From Bryobacteraceae bacterium (GTDB lineage: Bacteria; Acidobacteriota; Terriglobia; Bryobacterales; Bryobacteraceae): a stretch of 58,524 bases of DNA. The first letter of the stretch is position 1. The number at the start of each line of letters is the position of its first letter. The stretch lies in assembly GCA_025056865.1 (NCBI GenBank), contig JANWVO010000059.1, forward strand, positions 1 to 58,524, given 5' to 3'. This document shows, in pieces, positions 8,775 to 17,450 of this stretch. The position numbers were made by a program, and so were the translations under genes. Below the pieces are notes generated by a model. It did no database searches. It was not told the DNA's origin and was given only the letters and a program-made list of their open reading frames with translations.

Positions 8775-9960
8775 CGCGCAGGAACTGCCGGATGGAGCGC
8801 AGCGCCTGGCGCGTGCGGTGGTGGTTTTCGATCAGCGCGAAGCGCACATGGCCTTCGCCGGCCGGCCCGAAGCCGATGCCCGGGCTCACGGCGACGAGGG
8901 CCTTTTCGAGCAGCATTTTCGCGAAATCAAGCGACGGGGTCTCCGAAAATGGCTCAGGGATTTTCGCCCAGACGAACATGGAAGCCCGCGGCTTTTCCAC
9001 TGGCCAGCCGGCGGCATTCAGCCCTTCCACCAGAAGATCGCGCCGCTTCTCGTAGGCTTGGCAGATCCGGCCCACCTCTTCCTCGCAGTCGCGCAGCCCG
9101 ATGATGGCCGCGATCTGGATCGGCTGGAAATTCCCGTAATCGAGGTAGCTCTTGATCCGCGCCAGCGCCTTGATCATCCTCGCGTTGCCGAGGCAGAAGC
9201 CGACGCGCCAGCCCGCCATGTTGTAGCTCTTCGTCATGGAGAAGATCTCGACGGCGACGTCCTTCGCGCCCTCCACCTGGAGGATGCTTGGCGCGCGGTA
9301 GCCGTCGAAGCAGAGATCGGCGTAGGCGAAGTCGTGCAGGATCATCGAGCCATAGCGGTGCGCCATCGCCACCACATGCCGGAAGAAGTCGAGCTCCACG
9401 CACGCCGTGGTCGGATTATGCGGATAGTTGAGCAGGATCATCCGCGGGGGCTTCGCCGCCTTGCGGAAATGGTCTTCCAGCCGGTTCAGATACTCGGCGG
9501 GATCCGCTACCGGCAGGGGATGGGCCTGGCCCTCGGCCATCAGCACGCCGTACTGATGGATCGGATAGCAGGGCGCCGGCGTAACCACCTCGTCGCCCGG
9601 CCCGATCACGGCGAACATCAGATGGGCGAGTGCGTCCTTGGCGCCGATGGTCACGATCGCCTCGGTCTCGGGATCGAGCTGCACTCCGTAGTTGCGCTCA
9701 TAGCGGCGGCAGATCTCGAGCCGGAGGTTCGGAATGCCCCGCGACACCGAATAGCGGTGGTTGCGGGGGTTGCGTGCAGCCTCGATCAGCTTGTTGACGA
9801 TCGGCCGCGGCGTGGCGCCGTCCGGGTTGCCCATGCCGAAGTCGACGACGTCGTACTGTTGCGAACGCAGCCGTGCCTTCATCTCATTGACGACGGCGAA
9901 AACGTAAGGAGGAAGTTTTGCAATCCGGTAAAATTCGTCCGGAGCCGTGCCCATCTGCAT
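8749..9960 (-). CDS. alaC: AlaC-type PLP-dependent aminotransferase
   Basis: 403 residues, class I/II aminotransferase. Visible motifs are VVDFGMGNPDG, the substrate segment NYPHNPTT, the cofactor-binding FAYADL, the PLP lysine in SMTKSYNMAGWRVGF, and the carboxylate-binding region HVRFALIENHHR. The SKSYNMAGWR-type lysine loop is characteristic of the AlaC alanine/glutamate-pyruvate aminotransferase branch, so a role in alanine synthesis is likely; other keto-acid specificities remain possible. GGAGGG precedes the ATG at 9960; a second ATG lies two codons inside. The promoter overlaps that of the divergent rhodanese gene. Confidence 0.82.
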   Translation of the reverse strand: MQMGTAPDEFYRIAKLPPYVFAVVNEMKARLRSQQYDVVDFGMGNPDGATPRPIVNKLIEAARNPRNHRYSVSRGIPNLRLEICRRYERNYGVQLDPETEAIVTIGAKDALAHLMFAVIGPGDEVVTPAPCYPIHQYGVLMAEGQAHPLPVADPAEYLNRLEDHFRKAAKPPRMILLNYPHNPTTACVELDFFRHVVAMAHRYGSMILHDFAYADLCFDGYRAPSILQVEGAKDVAVEIFSMTKSYNMAGWRVGFCLGNARMIKALARIKSYLDYGNFQPIQIAAIIGLRDCEEEVGRICQAYEKRRDLLVEGLNAAGWPVEKPRASMFVWAKIPEPFSETPSLDFAKMLLEKALVAVSPGIGFGPAGEGHVRFALIENHHRTRQALRSIRQFLRDARRRRER

Positions 9961-9969
9961 ATACCCTCC

Positions 9970-9979
9970 ATGCTACACT
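9970..9979. promoter_or_regulatory. Overlapping divergent -10 boxes
   Basis: The decamer ATGCTACACT holds TACACT on the plus strand (9974-9979, with an upstream TG forming an extended -10) and TAGCAT on the minus strand (9970-9975). The plus box ends 6 bp before the rhodanese ATG; the minus box ends 9 bp before the aminotransferase ATG. The two starts are only 25 bp apart, so polymerase should not occupy both promoters at once. Inference from sequence only. Confidence 0.45.
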
Positions 9980-9985
9980 GCGGCC

Positions 9986-10387
9986 ATGAGGGCTTACTGC
10001 TGGGCCTGCCTGCTGCTGTCGTTGCTGGCGCTGGCCTTCGCCTGCGGCCAGACAGCGGCTGTGAAGGAGCTCACCGCTGAAGAGCTGGCGAAGCTGCTCG
10101 AGCAGCCGGACAAGGTCTTCTTCCTTGACGTCCGGGAGCCGTATGAGATCCGGATGCTCGGATCCGTCAGGGGCTACGTCAACATCCCTCTCAGCCAGCT
10201 TCCCTACCGTCTATCAGAGATCCCGAAGAACAAGGTTGTCGTCACGCTCTGAACGCAGGGCAACCGCGCCGCCCGTGCGGCGGCGTTTCTGGCGTCGAAG
10301 GGCTACCGGACGGCCGGTTCCTGCGGGCTGGAAAGCGTCAAGCGCCAGAAAGGCGGCCGTTCCATTCCCACCGCGCCCGGACGGTGA
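9986..10387 (+). CDS. Rhodanese-domain protein with in-frame TGA at the active site (candidate selenoprotein)
   Basis: Starting at the ATG at 9986, an N-terminal hydrophobic segment ends in LALAFACGQ, a lipoprotein-like signal, followed by a single rhodanese domain: FFLDVREPYEIRMLGSVRG, NIPLSQLP, KNKVVVTL, then TGA at 10250-10252, then TQGNRAARAAAFLASKGYR to a TGA at 10385. Rhodanese active sites read Cys-x-x-Gly-x-Arg; here the frame reads stop-T-Q-G-N-R, so the TGA sits exactly where the catalytic cysteine belongs, and coding continues cleanly for 44 codons. Read-through with selenocysteine would give 133 residues; stopping would give 88 and no active site. A 7-bp hairpin with a G as second loop base lies about 22 nt downstream, as in bacterial SECIS elements. 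Alternatives are a nonsense mutation or a sequencing error (TGA for TGC). Confidence 0.65.
10266..10286 (+). promoter_or_regulatory. Candidate bacterial SECIS hairpin
   Basis: CGCCGCC (10267-10273) pairs perfectly with GGCGGCG (10279-10285), with a further G-U pair outside and a five-base loop CGTGC. The G at 10275 is the second base of the apical loop and lies 22 nt after the TGA codon. Bacterial SECIS elements are described as lying directly after the UGA, with a small loop that has a G in its first two positions, about 16-37 nt away. The sequence also encodes Arg/Ala-rich protein in GC-rich DNA, so chance pairing is possible. Confidence 0.5.
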
Positions 10388-10518
10388 GCCGGCCTGGCCC
10401 ATCCGCGCCCTGCATCCCGCCTGAGGCCCGCGCAGCGCGGCTGCACCCATGCGCCCCCCGGCGGCGTCCTTGCCTCTGGCCCCGCGGTTTGCCTAAGCTG
10501 GCTGTGGGTTCCCATGCC

Positions 10519-11973
10519 ATGAGATCTCCGTACAGCGTTGTCCTCTTCGGCCTGATGATTCCGGCGGTCCTGTGCGGGCAGAGCCAGTCGCCTGCTTCTC
10601 TGCCCCAGCTTGTGCGCACGCGCGTCGTGGTTACAGATGCCAAAGGCGCGCCGGTGCTCGACCTCAAGTCATCCGACTTCCGCGTCACCGACCAGAACCG
10701 GCAGCTCGCTCCCGCCTTCCTCCATCCGCCCTTCGCCGCGCATCCGGCGCCCCAGCCCGCTGCCGGCTGGGTGCACAGCCGCGCCTCGGACCAGACGCCG
10801 CACACCGTGGCGATCCTGTTCGACCTTTTCAACCTGATGCAGAACAACCGGCTGGATTCGTTCCAGCGCGTGGAAGCGGCACTGCCGCGGCTCGCCTCCA
10901 GCGGCAACGTCTATTTCTACCTGCTCAATCTCGACGGCACGCTGGAAGGGCTCGTGCCCGCGCAGGACGACAAGGGCAACATCCTGACGCCGCCTGCCGA
11001 CTGGCACAGGAACGCCTCCAGGCTGCTCCAGAAATTCTCGAAAAACCTGGGCCGCGCCCGCCCCGCCGGCATTCTCCAGGAAGACGTCGTCAAAAAGACG
11101 TATGTGGCGCTGGAGACCGTGGGCAAGCACCTCGGCGCCTTCCCCGGCGTCCGCGATCTGATCTGGATCACCGATGGGGTTCCCACCGTGTTCGACACGC
11201 GCCAGCAGTGCTCGGGCGACTGGGTGGAATGCGCCCTGTATGTGCCGCACCTGGTGGTGACGCTCGACAATGCGGGCGTCGCCGTGCACCCGCTTTCCTA
11301 CGGGATTCTCCAGCCGGACGTCACCCTCGCCATGGAGGACATCGCAGGCCTCACCGGCGGCAGGACGTTTTACCGCGAAGACCTGGACTCGGTCGCCACC
11401 CAGCTTGTCCAGTCTGCCTCGGCCTCATACCTGCTGCTGATGGCCCCTCCACCCGACAACTGGGACAACCGCTTCCACCGCCTCCGCGTGCAGTGCGAGC
11501 GCAAGGGCGTGAGGATCGTGTCGCGCCAGCGCTATTACGCCTACCCGAGCCAGAGCCAGGTGCCCGCGCTCGAATTCGCCGCCATGACCGCGCTGCTGAA
11601 GATCCCCGCCGACGCGCCCGAGGTGGAGCTGCGCGGCCAGATCGCGCCCGGCTCGAAGCCCGGCACGGCGATGGTGCGCATCCGCATCGACCCGATGGAC
11701 CTCTTCACCATCGACGACGCGGGCAACGCCGTCGGCCAGGTGTCAGTGATGTATGCGCAGTATGACGGAAAGAACCTGCTCGGATCCACGCAGCCGATGA
11801 CCTTCAACCTCCGCATGCCACGCCAGCAGTTCATGGACTCGGCGAAGGAAGGGCTGCCATTCGACCAGGAAATCGTCGTCGATCCGCGCGCAAAATCCGT
11901 GAGGTTCATCCTGTATGACCGGGGATCGCGATTCCTCGGCTCGGTGACGCTGCCCGTGCCGCCGGCAAAGTAG
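10519..11973 (+). CDS. VWFA-related acidobacterial-type exported protein
   Basis: 484 residues from the ATG at 10519, which opens a signal peptide (SPYSVVLFGLMIPAVLCG). The open frame extends upstream without coding character. The pattern LVRTRVVVTDAKGAPVLDL..DFRVTD followed by TVAILFDLFN, VYFYLLNLDG, DLIWITDGVP and ALTGGRTFYREDL is that of the VWFA-related domain family found largely in Acidobacteria. The DxSxS metal site is not intact (FDLFNLM), as is common in this family. A C-terminal beta-rich region follows. It is presumably secreted or periplasmic; its function is unknown. It precedes a CRTAC1-like gene on the same strand. Confidence 0.82.
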   Translation: MRSPYSVVLFGLMIPAVLCGQSQSPASLPQLVRTRVVVTDAKGAPVLDLKSSDFRVTDQNRQLAPAFLHPPFAAHPAPQPAAGWVHSRASDQTPHTVAILFDLFNLMQNNRLDSFQRVEAALPRLASSGNVYFYLLNLDGTLEGLVPAQDDKGNILTPPADWHRNASRLLQKFSKNLGRARPAGILQEDVVKKTYVALETVGKHLGAFPGVRDLIWITDGVPTVFDTRQQCSGDWVECALYVPHLVVTLDNAGVAVHPLSYGILQPDVTLAMEDIAGLTGGRTFYREDLDSVATQLVQSASASYLLLMAPPPDNWDNRFHRLRVQCERKGVRIVSRQRYYAYPSQSQVPALEFAAMTALLKIPADAPEVELRGQIAPGSKPGTAMVRIRIDPMDLFTIDDAGNAVGQVSVMYAQYDGKNLLGSTQPMTFNLRMPRQQFMDSAKEGLPFDQEIVVDPRAKSVRFILYDRGSRFLGSVTLPVPPAK

Positions 11974-12186
11974 CGGGCCGAATGGGAGCGGAGCGCCCAG
12001 GCACCCCGGAGCGCATCCCTGCGCCGGGCTGCCGCTTCGCTCGCGGGATCGGCCCGGCAACGGATTCCCGGATCGCAGCGCCGGTGGGCCGGCTGCGCGG
12101 GAGGACTGGCCCTGCGGCCCCTGCTCCTCTCTCCGGCTTCGCCTTCTCCGGTGGCTGGCGCTGGGGCGTGGACTGTGGCGGGCCAC

Positions 12187-12195
12187 TGCTACAAT
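12187..12195 (+). promoter_or_regulatory. Extended -10 box TGCTACAAT
   Basis: TGCTACAAT ends 12 bp before the ATG at 12208, so the mRNA leader would be about 5 nt. No strong -35 is seen, which fits an extended -10 promoter. Confidence 0.45.
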
Positions 12196-12207
12196 GGCTC
12201 TAGCCCG

Positions 12208-13926
12208 ATGTGGCGAGTCTCGCTTCTTGCAGCCGCAGCCGCCCTGCTCGGCGTGGCGTCGGCGGTTTCCGACATCCGATTCGAGAATGTCACCGCCCGC
12301 TCCGGGCTTTCCTTCTATTGCGACAGCTCGCCGACGCCCAACCGCAACCAGCCGGAAACCATGGTATCCGGGGTCGCGCTCATCGACTATGACCGCGACG
12401 GATGGCTTGATGTTTACTTCGTCAACGGCGCCGCCATCCCCTCGCTGAAGAAAGAGTCGCCCCGATTCTGGAACCGCCTGTTCCACAACAACCGCGACGG
12501 CACCTTCACCGACGTGACGGAGAAGGCTGGCGTCGCGGGCGAGGGCTACGGCATGGGCGCCGCCGTGGGCGACTACGACAACGACGGCTGGCCAGACCTT
12601 TTCCTGGCCAATGTCACCGACAATCAGCTTTACCGCAACAACGGCGACGGCACCTTCACCGACGTCACGAAAAAGGCTGGGCTTTCCGGCGCGAAGCTGA
12701 ATGGCCGCAAGATGTGGGGCGTCGCCGCCGGCTGGTTCGACATGGACAACGACGGCGACCTCGACCTCTTCGTCTCCAACTACTGCGTCTGGGAAGTCAA
12801 CAAGGACCCCTTCTGCGGCCCCAACCCGCAGACGCGCGCCTACTGCCACCCGGACAGCTACCAGCCGCTGCCCAACACGCTCTACCGCAACAACGGCGAC
12901 GGCACCTTCACCGACGTCTCGCGCCAGATGGGCATCCTGCCCCACCTCGGCAAGGGCATGGGCGTGGTCTTTGCCGACTTCGACCATGACGGATTCCTCG
13001 ACGTCTTCGTCGCCAACGACAACGCGCCGAATTTCCTTTTCCACAACAGGAAGGGCCGGCTTTTCGAAGAAGTCGCGATGAAAATGGGCGTCGCTTTCCC
13101 TGAATCCGGAATGTTTATCTCAGGAATGGGCGCCGATTTCCGCGACCTTGACAACGACGGCTGGGAGGACATCTGGCATACCGCCATCGAGGGAGAAACG
13201 TTCCCCCTCTACCGCAATCTCGGCGATGGCCGCGGCTTTGAAGAGCTCACCCACCGCGCCGGGCTGGGCCATGCCACCCGCAACATGTCGGCCTGGAGCT
13301 GCGGCGCCGCCGATCTCGACAACGACGGATGGCGCGATCTGGTCACCGCCCGCGGCAACGTCCAGCACAGCCTCGCGATGCTGCTGATGCGCCCGGCGGA
13401 AGAGCCCCTTGCCATCTTCCGCAACCTGGGCGGCAACCGCTTTGCCGATGTCACCGCGCTGGCCGGCCCCGACGTGATGAAGCCGCACCTGCGGCGCGGC
13501 CTCGCCTACGGCGACCTGGACAATGACGGCCGCATCGACCTTGTCGCCACGACGCTGAACGGCCATTCCGAGCACTTCCGCAACACCACCGCCAACGGAA
13601 ACCACTGGATCCTGTTCCAGCTTGAGGGAACGCGCAGCAACCGCATGGGCATCGGCGCCCGCATCCGCATCACCACACCGGACGGGCTTTCCCAGGTCAG
13701 CCACGCCACCACCAGCACCGGCTACAGCGCTTCGAGCGACCACCGCGTCCATTTCGGGCTGGGCAAGGCGGACCTCATCCGCACGGTCGAGATCACCTGG
13801 CCCAGTGGCGCGCGCCAGACGCTCGAGAATGTGAAGGCGGACCAGATCCTCACGGTCCGGGAACCCGCCGCCGCGCCGCGTCCGGCCCCGGCCCGTCCTG
13901 CCGCATCGAAATCCGCCGCGCGCTGA
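12208..13926 (+). CDS. Secreted FG-GAP/VCBS beta-propeller with ASPIC/UnbV domain (CRTAC1-like)
   Basis: 572 residues. A signal peptide (VSLLAAAAALLGVASA) is followed by at least seven DxDxDG-type calcium motifs (DYDRDGWLD, DYDNDGWPD, DMDNDGDLD, DFDHDGFLD, DLDNDGWED, DLDNDGWRD, DLDNDGRID) spaced as FG-GAP blades of an integrin-like propeller. The C-terminal ASPIC/UnbV domain reads GIGARIRI, STGYSASSDHRVHFGLG and ITWPSGARQTL. It should be an extracellular or periplasmic calcium-binding protein; the role of bacterial CRTAC1-like proteins is not settled. It ends 1 bp from the convergent TPR gene. Two paralogues start at 17451 and 53896. Confidence 0.88.
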   Translation: MWRVSLLAAAAALLGVASAVSDIRFENVTARSGLSFYCDSSPTPNRNQPETMVSGVALIDYDRDGWLDVYFVNGAAIPSLKKESPRFWNRLFHNNRDGTFTDVTEKAGVAGEGYGMGAAVGDYDNDGWPDLFLANVTDNQLYRNNGDGTFTDVTKKAGLSGAKLNGRKMWGVAAGWFDMDNDGDLDLFVSNYCVWEVNKDPFCGPNPQTRAYCHPDSYQPLPNTLYRNNGDGTFTDVSRQMGILPHLGKGMGVVFADFDHDGFLDVFVANDNAPNFLFHNRKGRLFEEVAMKMGVAFPESGMFISGMGADFRDLDNDGWEDIWHTAIEGETFPLYRNLGDGRGFEELTHRAGLGHATRNMSAWSCGAADLDNDGWRDLVTARGNVQHSLAMLLMRPAEEPLAIFRNLGGNRFADVTALAGPDVMKPHLRRGLAYGDLDNDGRIDLVATTLNGHSEHFRNTTANGNHWILFQLEGTRSNRMGIGARIRITTPDGLSQVSHATTSTGYSASSDHRVHFGLGKADLIRTVEITWPSGARQTLENVKADQILTVREPAAAPRPAPARPAASKSAAR

Positions 13927-13927
13927 G

Positions 13928-15109
13928 CTACTGTTTCGGGGCGGCTTTCGCGGCTGCCGGCTTCCGCGCCGCCGCCGGTTTGGCAGGGGCCGCGGGAACT
14001 GCGCTGCCAGGCTGCGCCTGCCCTGCCAGCCGCGCTCTCCTTGCGGCTTCCCGGGCCCTGTCCCCGTCGGCCGGACGGTTCAGTTTGTAGTACACGGTGG
14101 CGAGCGCCGCATGCGCCTCGGCGAAGCGCGGATACGCCTTCACCAGCGACTCCAGCTCCTGCCGCGCCAGCTCCAGGCGCCCCTGCTGCGCGTAGATCGA
14201 CGCCCGCTGCAACAGCACGCCCGGATCGGTGGGCCGCACCTGAAGGGCCCGCGCCAGATGCTTCAGCGCTTCTTCGAGCTGCCCCTCCTGCTTTCGCAGC
14301 ATGGCCAGTTCGATGTTGGCCACGGGTTCGAACGGGTTGATCTCCAGCTCCAGCCGGAACTGCTCGGCAGCCTCGTCCAGCCGTCCGTTGCTGCGCAGCA
14401 CCTGCCCGTAAAGCGAATGCGCGCCCGGCAGTTTCGGATCCAGCTCGACGGCGCGCGCCAGGTGCTCGGCCGCCTTCAGCAGGTTCTGGCGGCGGTATTC
14501 GAGCTGCCCGAACAGGAACTCGCTCTCCGCGGTCGCGCCGTCGCGGAGGATCTGGTCGAGCATCTTCTGCGCGCGGTCCTCATCGTTGGCGCGGAGCCAG
14601 GCGATGCCGAGCGCGTAGGCGATGGCGCGGTCCTTTGGATACTCTTCCGCCAGCGGCTCCAGCAGCTTCGCCGCGGCTTCCGGCCTGCCTGCCAGGATGA
14701 GGCAGTCCGCCATCAGCAGCGCCGGCTTCGGATCCAGCGGCTGCTGCGCGAGGAGCGGCTCCAGCTCGCGCGCGGCCTCTTCAGGACGCCCCGTCTTGTA
14801 GTAGGCCAGCGCCAGATTCATGCGGACGCGCGGGTTGTTGGGCAGATGCTTCAGCGCGAGGCGGTACTCCCGGATGCCCTCATCAATCTGCCCGTTGGCC
14901 ACGAGCGCGGCGCCCAGGTTCGAACGGATCTCGGCCGCTTCGGGGAACTCCTGGAGAAAGGCGCGATAGTGCCCGATGGCCGCAGGCATGTCGCCCGCTT
15001 CAAAGGCCGCCGCGGCCAGTCGCAGCCGCTCGGACGGATCGGCGGGTGCCTGCGCCTGCAAGAGCGCAAGAGCCAGCAGCCAGCCGGCCGCAATCCTTGG
15101 TTGCATCAT
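13928..15109 (-). CDS. Exported tetratricopeptide-repeat protein
   Basis: 393 residues from the ATG at 15109, where a signal peptide starts (IAAGWLLALALLQAQA); the open frame runs 21 codons further upstream. Roughly nine TPR units follow (for example AEIRSNLGAALVANGQIDEG, VRMNLALAYYKTGRPEEA, AHSLYGQVLRSNGRLDEA, AHAALATVYYKLNRPADG), then an Ala/Pro/Lys tail (PAAPAKPAAARKPAAAK). It is a protein-protein interaction scaffold in the cell envelope. It lies 25 bp downstream of the VWFA gene, so the two are one operon, and it is convergent with the CRTAC1-like gene. Confidence 0.85.
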   Translation of the reverse strand: MMQPRIAAGWLLALALLQAQAPADPSERLRLAAAAFEAGDMPAAIGHYRAFLQEFPEAAEIRSNLGAALVANGQIDEGIREYRLALKHLPNNPRVRMNLALAYYKTGRPEEAARELEPLLAQQPLDPKPALLMADCLILAGRPEAAAKLLEPLAEEYPKDRAIAYALGIAWLRANDEDRAQKMLDQILRDGATAESEFLFGQLEYRRQNLLKAAEHLARAVELDPKLPGAHSLYGQVLRSNGRLDEAAEQFRLELEINPFEPVANIELAMLRKQEGQLEEALKHLARALQVRPTDPGVLLQRASIYAQQGRLELARQELESLVKAYPRFAEAHAALATVYYKLNRPADGDRAREAARRARLAGQAQPGSAVPAAPAKPAAARKPAAAKAAPKQ

Positions 15110-15134
15110 GGCTCTGTTTCCGGGACCGGCCTGA

Positions 15135-17360
15135 TTACGGCACCCGGGACTGCTGCCGGGCCTGCGGCACAACGTAGCGCACGCTGCTCCTGGCCTGCGC
15201 CTCGCCCTGCCGCGCCGTGATCCGCACCTCGCAAAGGCCGGGCCGCATGGCTGCGCTTACCATCATCGGCACGGCGCCGGAGGGATCCGGCGGAGGCAGC
15301 TCGGCCGTCTGCGCCGCCAGGCGCTGCCCGTTGACGTAGAATTCCACCAGCAATTCCGCCTTTTCCGCCTTCCTGCGATCCGGGTACACCACAAAATACA
15401 CGTGCGGCTGCATCGCCGGGTCGAGCGCCGGCGAAACCAGAGGCACCACCCGCCGGCCCTGGTACACCAGCGGATCGCTGCTTCCTTCTGCCGCGCCCGC
15501 CTCCTCCACCCGCTGCACCAGCATCGGCGTGCTCACCGCCAGCCCCGCCGGCGGCTCCGGCACCTCCAGTTCGAGACGCTTCGTGCTGACTCGCGCTCCG
15601 GTGCGGTCCAGCACCGCCACTTCGAGAAGATAGCGGCCCGCGGCGAGCTCCAGAGACTGCGCGTGCGTGATCGCGCTGGCCTTCATCGCTTCCAGATTCG
15701 CAAGAGCGAACTGGTAGGGCGCGTCCAGGCTGAACTTCTCGACGACTTCGCCCTCGGCGTCTTTCACCAGTCCCACCACGGAAACGTGGGCCTGGGCGAT
15801 TCCGCTGGCCGCGTCCTGCGCCGTCGCCAGCGCTTTGCCCGGAACTTCAAAAGCGAACGCAACCTGCCGCCGCCCGCCCGACCCGCCGAAGGTGTAATAG
15901 CCCAGCTCGAAGGGGAAATGCGCCAGCGGCTGTTCCGCTCCCAAAAGGGCAAGCCCGATGAGCTCGTGCGGCTGCAACGGCTTCTCGCTGTGCCGGAGCG
16001 GAAGAGCAAAGTAGCCGTTGCGGCTTTCCACCACGAGATCCTTGCGCGAGGTTTTCACCTCGATGGTGCGGAGCCTTCCGTCGAGCTTCAGGTTCGCCGG
16101 GCGGTAGGCGACTTCGTAATGGGCCTCCATCTCCTCCAGCACGCGCAGGAAAGGCTTGCGGAATTCGGCCGTGTTGGCCACGAGGAATCCGCCGGTTCCT
16201 TCGGCCAGCTCCCGCAGCGCAGCCATGATGTCAGAACTGCGGACGGCCACTTCCAGAGCGTCACCCTGCCGGCTCTGCTGGCGCCGCTCTGAAAGGCTGA
16301 CAGACCCCAGCGCCGTCTGCGACCGGCTGACTTCGGCCACCTGGGAGAGCGCGATCTTTGCCGCCTGCGTGTCGGTGGTCTCGTTCAGCTCCGTTGGATT
16401 GAAGCTGTAAATGGTCATGTTGGCCGCGTTGGCGCGCGCCACCAGTTTCCCAAAGGCGTCCGGATCGCCGGTCGTCAGCAGCCCGCCGGACATCAGGATG
16501 ACGCTCTTGCGTCCGGGAAGCTTTTCCAGCTCCGACACCATCGTGGCCATCTGGTCGAGCGCCCGGCTGCCGGTCACGTGAGCCATGTCGACGCGGTCGC
16601 GCGCCTGATAGCCGCGCGTGACGTTGGCCGACGTGCTCATCGACACCTCGGCGCGGGGGACCACCAGCTTGCTCACCTCTCCGCCGGTGAGGCGGTCGTT
16701 GATCGTCGCCGACCGCGCCGCCATGTCCACCAGTGCCGTCACCGTGTAGGCGCTGGGATTCGCGGTGAGCACTGGCACGGATGCGTCCAGAAAATCGAGT
16801 GTCCGGCCCGAGAACGCCTGCTGCACGGCTGCCAGCAAATCCTGTTTCTGATCCGTGAAGGGCGAGATGGGCGTGAGGTAGTCGTCCAGGGCGAAAACGG
16901 CAGCCAGCGTGTTGGGTGGGAACTCCTCCTTCAGGAGCTGCTCGGCCACCCGTTGCGCCCGCGTGCGGTTCACCGGGTCGAGATTGTGGAAGACAATGCA
17001 GAGCAGGTTCACCGTCCGCAGCGGCAGCGCCGCGCCGGCGGCGCCCGGCGTCGCGCTGGTCTGCCGCGCCGCTTCCTGGCCGCGGCGTTCCGTGGTCCGC
17101 CGTTCCGCGCCGGCAAAACGGAAGGCACGGATCTGCTGTTTCACGCCGTTTTCGTAAATCTCGATGTCTTCCGGCCTGAGATTCCGCACCAGCCTCCCGC
17201 GCCGGTCCCGGACGACGACGTCGAGCAGAACTTCCGCCGTGCTCGTGCGGATGACCGGCTGCATTTCCTGTTGGGCCTGCGCCGGCTGCGTCCAGCCGGC
17301 CGGCATCTGGAGCGCGAACAGCAACAGGCTGACCACGCCGCGGCGCAAGAGTTTTTCCAT
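15135..17360 (-). CDS. VWFA-related acidobacterial-type exported protein, long form
   Basis: 741 residues. A signal peptide (VVSLLLFALQMPAGWTQ) is followed by IRTSTAEVLLDVVVRDRRG, RNLRPEDIEIYENGVKQQI, then NLLCIVFHNLD, a VWFA-like fold with KSVILMSGGLLTTGDPD, and a domain with GTGGFLVANTAEF. The C-terminal 300 residues are beta-rich with no recognised fold. This is the same family as the protein starting at 10519 but with a longer C-terminus. It heads a two-gene operon with the TPR gene; the pair may act together in the envelope. The promoter is a TAGAAT box 6 bp before the ATG. Confidence 0.82.
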   Translation of the reverse strand: MEKLLRRGVVSLLLFALQMPAGWTQPAQAQQEMQPVIRTSTAEVLLDVVVRDRRGRLVRNLRPEDIEIYENGVKQQIRAFRFAGAERRTTERRGQEAARQTSATPGAAGAALPLRTVNLLCIVFHNLDPVNRTRAQRVAEQLLKEEFPPNTLAAVFALDDYLTPISPFTDQKQDLLAAVQQAFSGRTLDFLDASVPVLTANPSAYTVTALVDMAARSATINDRLTGGEVSKLVVPRAEVSMSTSANVTRGYQARDRVDMAHVTGSRALDQMATMVSELEKLPGRKSVILMSGGLLTTGDPDAFGKLVARANAANMTIYSFNPTELNETTDTQAAKIALSQVAEVSRSQTALGSVSLSERRQQSRQGDALEVAVRSSDIMAALRELAEGTGGFLVANTAEFRKPFLRVLEEMEAHYEVAYRPANLKLDGRLRTIEVKTSRKDLVVESRNGYFALPLRHSEKPLQPHELIGLALLGAEQPLAHFPFELGYYTFGGSGGRRQVAFAFEVPGKALATAQDAASGIAQAHVSVVGLVKDAEGEVVEKFSLDAPYQFALANLEAMKASAITHAQSLELAAGRYLLEVAVLDRTGARVSTKRLELEVPEPPAGLAVSTPMLVQRVEEAGAAEGSSDPLVYQGRRVVPLVSPALDPAMQPHVYFVVYPDRRKAEKAELLVEFYVNGQRLAAQTAELPPPDPSGAVPMMVSAAMRPGLCEVRITARQGEAQARSSVRYVVPQARQQSRVP

Positions 17361-17366
17361 ACCTTC

Positions 17367-17372
17367 ATTCTA
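17367..17372 (-). promoter_or_regulatory. -10 box TAGAAT at the VWFA operon
   Basis: On the minus strand TAGAAT ends 6 bp before the ATG at 17360. A start seven bases after the box falls on the A of the ATG, so this transcript may be leaderless. GAAGG between box and start could equally be a remnant Shine-Dalgarno. Confidence 0.4.
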
Positions 17373-17424
17373 GGCCCAGGCTCCGCAAGGATCCTGCCCT
17401 TCGGGCCGGCGGTCGCGTCTCGGC

Positions 17425-17430
17425 TACACT
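17425..17430 (+). promoter_or_regulatory. -10 box TACACT before the second CRTAC1-like gene
   Basis: TACACT ends 20 bp before the ATG at 17451. It faces the divergent VWFA promoter 53 bp away. The expected leader is about 13 nt and holds GGAAG. Confidence 0.4.
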
Positions 17431-17450
17431 GGAAGAAACTCTCCTTACCC

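Noticed and set aside
9986-10252. Rhodanese as an 88-residue protein ending at the first TGA
   Set aside because: It would end at the catalytic position and lose the whole second half of the fold, while the frame continues as good rhodanese sequence. Kept only as the alternative of a broken gene.
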